Positions 60,464 through 64,000 of a stretch of DNA of 64,000 nt are shown here, one piece after another. Each line of letters opens with the position of its first letter. Position 1 is the first letter of the stretch. Under the pieces are notes generated by a model. It searched no databases, had not been told where the DNA came from, and saw nothing but the letters and a program-made list of their open reading frames with translations. Source of the DNA: Actinoallomurus sp963823735 (GTDB lineage Bacteria > Actinomycetota > Actinomycetes > Streptosporangiales > Streptosporangiaceae); assembly GCA_963823735.1 (NCBI GenBank), contig CAWGMO010000001.1, forward strand, positions 744,001 through 808,000. The letters are read 5' to 3'. The position numbers and the translations under genes are program-made.

Positions 60464-60562
60464 CTAGCGTCGGGTACCGGGTCGCGCGGGCAGGGTGGAC
60501 ACGGTCTGTCGGGTCGTGTCGGTGCGCTCGGCGTCGACCTGGTCGCGCTCCTCGAAGGTCAT
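60464..60562 (-). CDS. small protein upstream of zinc-finger gene
   Basis: 32 residues from ATG 60562 (MTFEERDQVDAERTDTTRQT then VSTLPARPGTRR). The frame is open about 20 codons further upstream (KTTPTPRGRVQPRLPYDL) without a standard start; a shifted GTG is nearby. It lies 13 bases before the zinc-finger protein GTG on the same strand, so the two are probably co-transcribed. No family. Confidence 0.45.
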   Translation of the reverse strand: MTFEERDQVDAERTDTTRQTVSTLPARPGTRR

Positions 60563-60872
60563 CAGATCGTAGGGCAGCCGCGGCTGTACTCGCCCACGAG
60601 GCGTCGGGGTCGTCTTGCTGACACGGGAGGAGTCCGTACCGAATCACCGGGTCTACTCACGACAAGGGCCACCACGTGGCGCGGCTCACCGACGTTCCCA
60701 TGGCCGACGAGCACGAGATCGAGCCGTTCATCGGTGAGGAGACATTCTCGATGCGGCCAAGGACATCTCAACCGCCGTACGCTGGCGCTCGGCCCGATCG
60801 AGCAAGGCGTCCGCGACGTGTGTCCCATCCGGGCGCTCCGGGGAACGAATGAGACCAGAAATGCGGACAAAA

Positions 60873-60912
60873 TCAAACACCCTCTCCAGTGATCGAGTCA
60901 CCGGAGAGGGTG
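60873..60912 (-). terminator. terminator of tRNA-Ser
   Basis: CACCCTCTCCAGTGA (60878-60892) pairs with TCACCGGAGAGGGTG (60898-60912) with one mismatch; AATCAAA on the left. It lies 9 bases beyond the tRNA 3' end. Confidence 0.8.
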
Positions 60913-60921
60913 CAGGTACTG

Positions 60922-61011
60922 CGGAGGCTCGGGGATTTGAACCCCGGATGGACGAGTAGCCCAAACCGCATTAGCAGTGCGGCGCCATAGACCGGACTAG
61001 GCGAAGCCTCC
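60922..61011 (-). tRNA. tRNA-Ser (anticodon GCU)
   Basis: The minus strand folds as a class II tRNA: acceptor GGAGGCT/AGCCTCC, D-arm with GCC...GGC, anticodon stem CCGCA/TGCGG with loop CTGCTAA (anticodon GCT), a long variable arm, and T-arm CGGGG-TTCAAAT-CCCCG. Length 90 with discriminator G; CCA not encoded. Two partial 3' copies downstream mark it as an integration target. Confidence 0.97.
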
Positions 61012-61198
61012 TGGTAGGCCCGTAGGCCGGACAGCAGGGTACCGGGCAACCTGCCCATCCGGCAAAGTGGCTAACCCGGTTCCGTCTGATCAGGTGTGAC
61101 AGGGCCCTTACCTCCAGTGATGCGGAACCTCTACCGGCTCGCGGACGTCGATCATGGCGAGCCCTGGTTACCGGCAGGGGACGGGTTTTGGAGGTGGC

Positions 61199-61722
61199 AT
61201 GCAGGCTGTGGGAGGGCACGGCTGGGGGCGGTTGACGCCTGAGGAGCGGGTTGAGGAGGCTCTGACCAGCGTCGCAGACGGGGTCACGGCCTCGACGAGC
61301 GACCTGCTCGGGCTTGCGCGTCCCGTGATCGAGGAGATCGAGAAGGATCAGGTGGCGCCGATCGCGGCCGCTTACCGGTGTTTCCTGACGCGAGCCGGCG
61401 GTGGGGCGGGGCGGTTTCTGCAAGGGAGTGACTTCTTCTTCCCGCAGGTGCTCGGGCTCTGGGGGCACGCCAAGGACCTGCTCGAAGAGAACCAGTCGCC
61501 GTTCGAGCTTCAGGACACCGACCGGGTCATTCTCATGCACCAGGGTTACCAGTTCGATTTCCTGCGCGGGGACGCCGACGATCCTGAGGTCTGGTCGTAC
61601 TGCGAGATCGATAATCCCGGCAACGCGCCCAAGCACAGTCACGACCATTTCACGGACTGGCTCATGAACCATGCCGAGGAGCAGACGCGCGCATGGGCGC
61701 AGCTGCTCCCCTGGAGCAACGG

Positions 61723-61726
<4 letters not shown>
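61199..61726 (+). CDS. SMI1/KNR4 (SUKH) family protein
   Basis: 175 residues; GGAGG at 5 bases before ATG 61199, preferred to an upstream ATG at 61154. VIEEIEKDQVAPIAAAYRCF then LTRAGGGAGRFLQGSDFFFP is the SUKH core. DTDRVILMHQGYQFDFLRGD, EVWSYCEI and the HSHDHFTDWL end follow. SUKH proteins are usually immunity proteins for polymorphic toxins, or general scaffold proteins. No toxin gene is next to it here, so the role is open. Just outside the tRNA-Ser island on the far side. Confidence 0.82.
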
Positions 61727-63324
<1,598 letters not shown>

Positions 63325-63392
63325 CGTGCTGAGCAAAGCGGCCTCCACGCTCCGAGGTATGCAACGGATTCTGGCCCGGAGGTGCGCTGTTG

Positions 63393-63908
63393 TCAGTAGC
63401 CGAGATGGGCGAATTCTTCGCCTACCTCCTCTCGGAGGCGCGCCATCGCACGTGAGACGGTGCTTTTCACGGTCCCCACGCTCACGCCGAGCGTCTCGGC
63501 GATCTCGGGCTCGGTGAGGTCGTCGTAGTAGCGGAGGACCACCGCGGCGCGCTGGCGGGCGGGCAGGCGGTCGAGGAGGCGGTCGACCGAGTCGCGGAGT
63601 TCGCTGCGGCCGGAGTGGTCGGCGACCGGCAGGTCGGGGAGCTCGTCGGTCGGGTACTCGTCGAGCCGGCGCCGGCGCCACCACGAGATGTTGATGTTGA
63701 CCATCACGCGGCGTACGTAGCCGTCGAGGGCGCCGCGGTCGTTGATGCGGTCCCAGGCGAGGTACGTCTTGGCGAGCGCGGCCTGGAGCAGATCCTCGGC
63801 GTCGGCGCGCTCGGGGGTGAGGAGCATGGCGGTACGCAGCAGAGCCTGTCGTCGCGCGGCGACAAAAGCGACGAAATCGTGGAACTCGTCCTGCGTTGGT
63901 GCGCCCAC
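63393..63908 (-). CDS. SigE-family RNA polymerase sigma factor
   Basis: 171 residues from GTG 63908 (VGAPTQDEFHDFVAFVAARR); GTG 63962 would add 18. Region 2: LRTAMLLTPERADAEDLLQA, ALAKTYLAWDRI. Region 4: LPARQRAAVVLRYYDDLTEP, EIAETLGVSVGTVKSTVSRA. This is the SigE-like group of short ECF sigma factors of actinomycetes, usually followed by an anti-sigma gene, which is not seen here. Upstream sequence to the window end is non-coding. Confidence 0.9.
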   Translation of the reverse strand: MGAPTQDEFHDFVAFVAARRQALLRTAMLLTPERADAEDLLQAALAKTYLAWDRINDRGALDGYVRRVMVNINISWWRRRRLDEYPTDELPDLPVADHSGRSELRDSVDRLLDRLPARQRAAVVLRYYDDLTEPEIAETLGVSVGTVKSTVSRAMARLREEVGEEFAHLGY

Positions 63909-64000
63909 ATGACCGCCAGGGAGGCTGGGGAATTCTGGTGCCGACAGGCCCGACGATCGCACGAAGATCGTAATTAAGGTTCAAGTCGAATCTCATGTTT

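Larger units (their letters stand above)
58021..60980. mobile_element. remnants of tandem integrations at tRNA-Ser
   Basis: Three tRNA-Ser 3' ends in the same orientation, at 58021, 59552 and 60922, each followed by a hairpin terminator, delimit two segments of about 1.5 and 1.4 kb. Integration into a tRNA 3' end restores the tRNA and leaves a 3' copy at the other junction, so two insertions would produce this pattern. Segment contents are a secreted RD-repeat protein in one and a zinc-finger protein with a small upstream gene in the other. No integrase gene remains in the window. Confidence 0.65.

Noticed and set aside
63325..63996. N-terminal extension of the acyl-CoA ligase frame
   Set aside because: The extension is antisense-like, Arg/Pro-rich and overlaps the SigE-family gene; the ligase fold begins normally at MQDHPLTIS.

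Overview
The window is 64 kb of high-GC DNA with dense, mostly short operons, GTG/TTG starts, many secreted proteins and typical actinobacterial regulators (SARP, SigE-like and ECF sigma factors, UTRA-GntR, TetR). It also carries type VII (ESX-like) cargo genes, two NB-ARC/TPR proteins and families largely confined to filamentous actinomycetes (DUF6292-like, DUF5919-like, Clp-N/HTH). The best guess is a Streptosporangiales-type actinomycete, for example Thermomonosporaceae; this is inference, because no ribosomal or other phylogenetic marker is present.

Layout. 0-9.5 kb: end of an MFS transporter, a DUF1707 protein, a TetR/enoyl-CoA hydratase/SDR operon behind a clear tandem operator, a secreted SGNH esterase, an Rpf-like cell-wall enzyme, an HD protein, an SH3-like exported protein, a Clp-N/HTH regulator with a tandem palindromic operator, and a secreted cyclophilin. 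9.8-18.7 kb: a COG4705 membrane protein, tRNA-Arg, an adenosine-deaminase-like hydrolase whose Asp dyad is replaced by Gly, a sigma factor fused to a membrane anchor and outer domain, GntR/GNAT and a nucleotidyl-cyclase-like protein. 19.2-22.7 kb: cyanophycinase and cyanophycin synthetase (cphB-cphA) closed by a strong terminator. 22.8-46.5 kb: cell-surface and metabolic genes, including NlpC/P60 peptidase, chaplin-like protein, adenosine deaminase, GH16 glucanase, aldo-keto reductase, beta-propellers, P450, HAD, VWA protein, an ECF sigma with a DHFR-like gene, phospholipase C, a pentapeptide-repeat protein and a divergent SDR/TetR pair. A minus-strand type VII secretion cargo operon runs from 46.5 down to 42.7 kb.

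46.7-61 kb is an accessory region next to tRNA-Ser(GCU). It holds a HIT protein, a SARP/NB-ARC/TPR regulator, a glycerophosphotransferase-like protein with a PfkB kinase, a 19-codon hydrophobic micro-ORF behind a very strong ribosome binding site, and a second NB-ARC/TPR protein. Next comes a module of a double-HTH GntR protein and two paralogous XRE proteins with a degenerate-PLD-like C-terminal half, tied together by three copies of the operator GACGTC-N4-GACGT(C/G). After this, two truncated 3' copies of tRNA-Ser, each with its own terminator hairpin, lie at about 1.4-1.5 kb intervals before the intact tRNA-Ser. This is the pattern left by repeated site-specific integration. Between them sit a secreted RD-repeat protein and a TEP-repeat protein ending in a phage-type zinc finger. 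The window ends with an SMI1/KNR4 (SUKH) protein, a fatty acyl-CoA ligase and a SigE-family sigma factor.

Many otherwise well-conserved genes (TetR, enoyl-CoA hydratase, acetamidase, SARP, double GntR, zinc-finger protein, probably others) are interrupted by single-base shifts, mostly at G/C runs, that restore full domains when corrected. Uncorrected indel errors in the assembly are the simplest explanation. These genes are listed as pseudogene-type features with that caveat.
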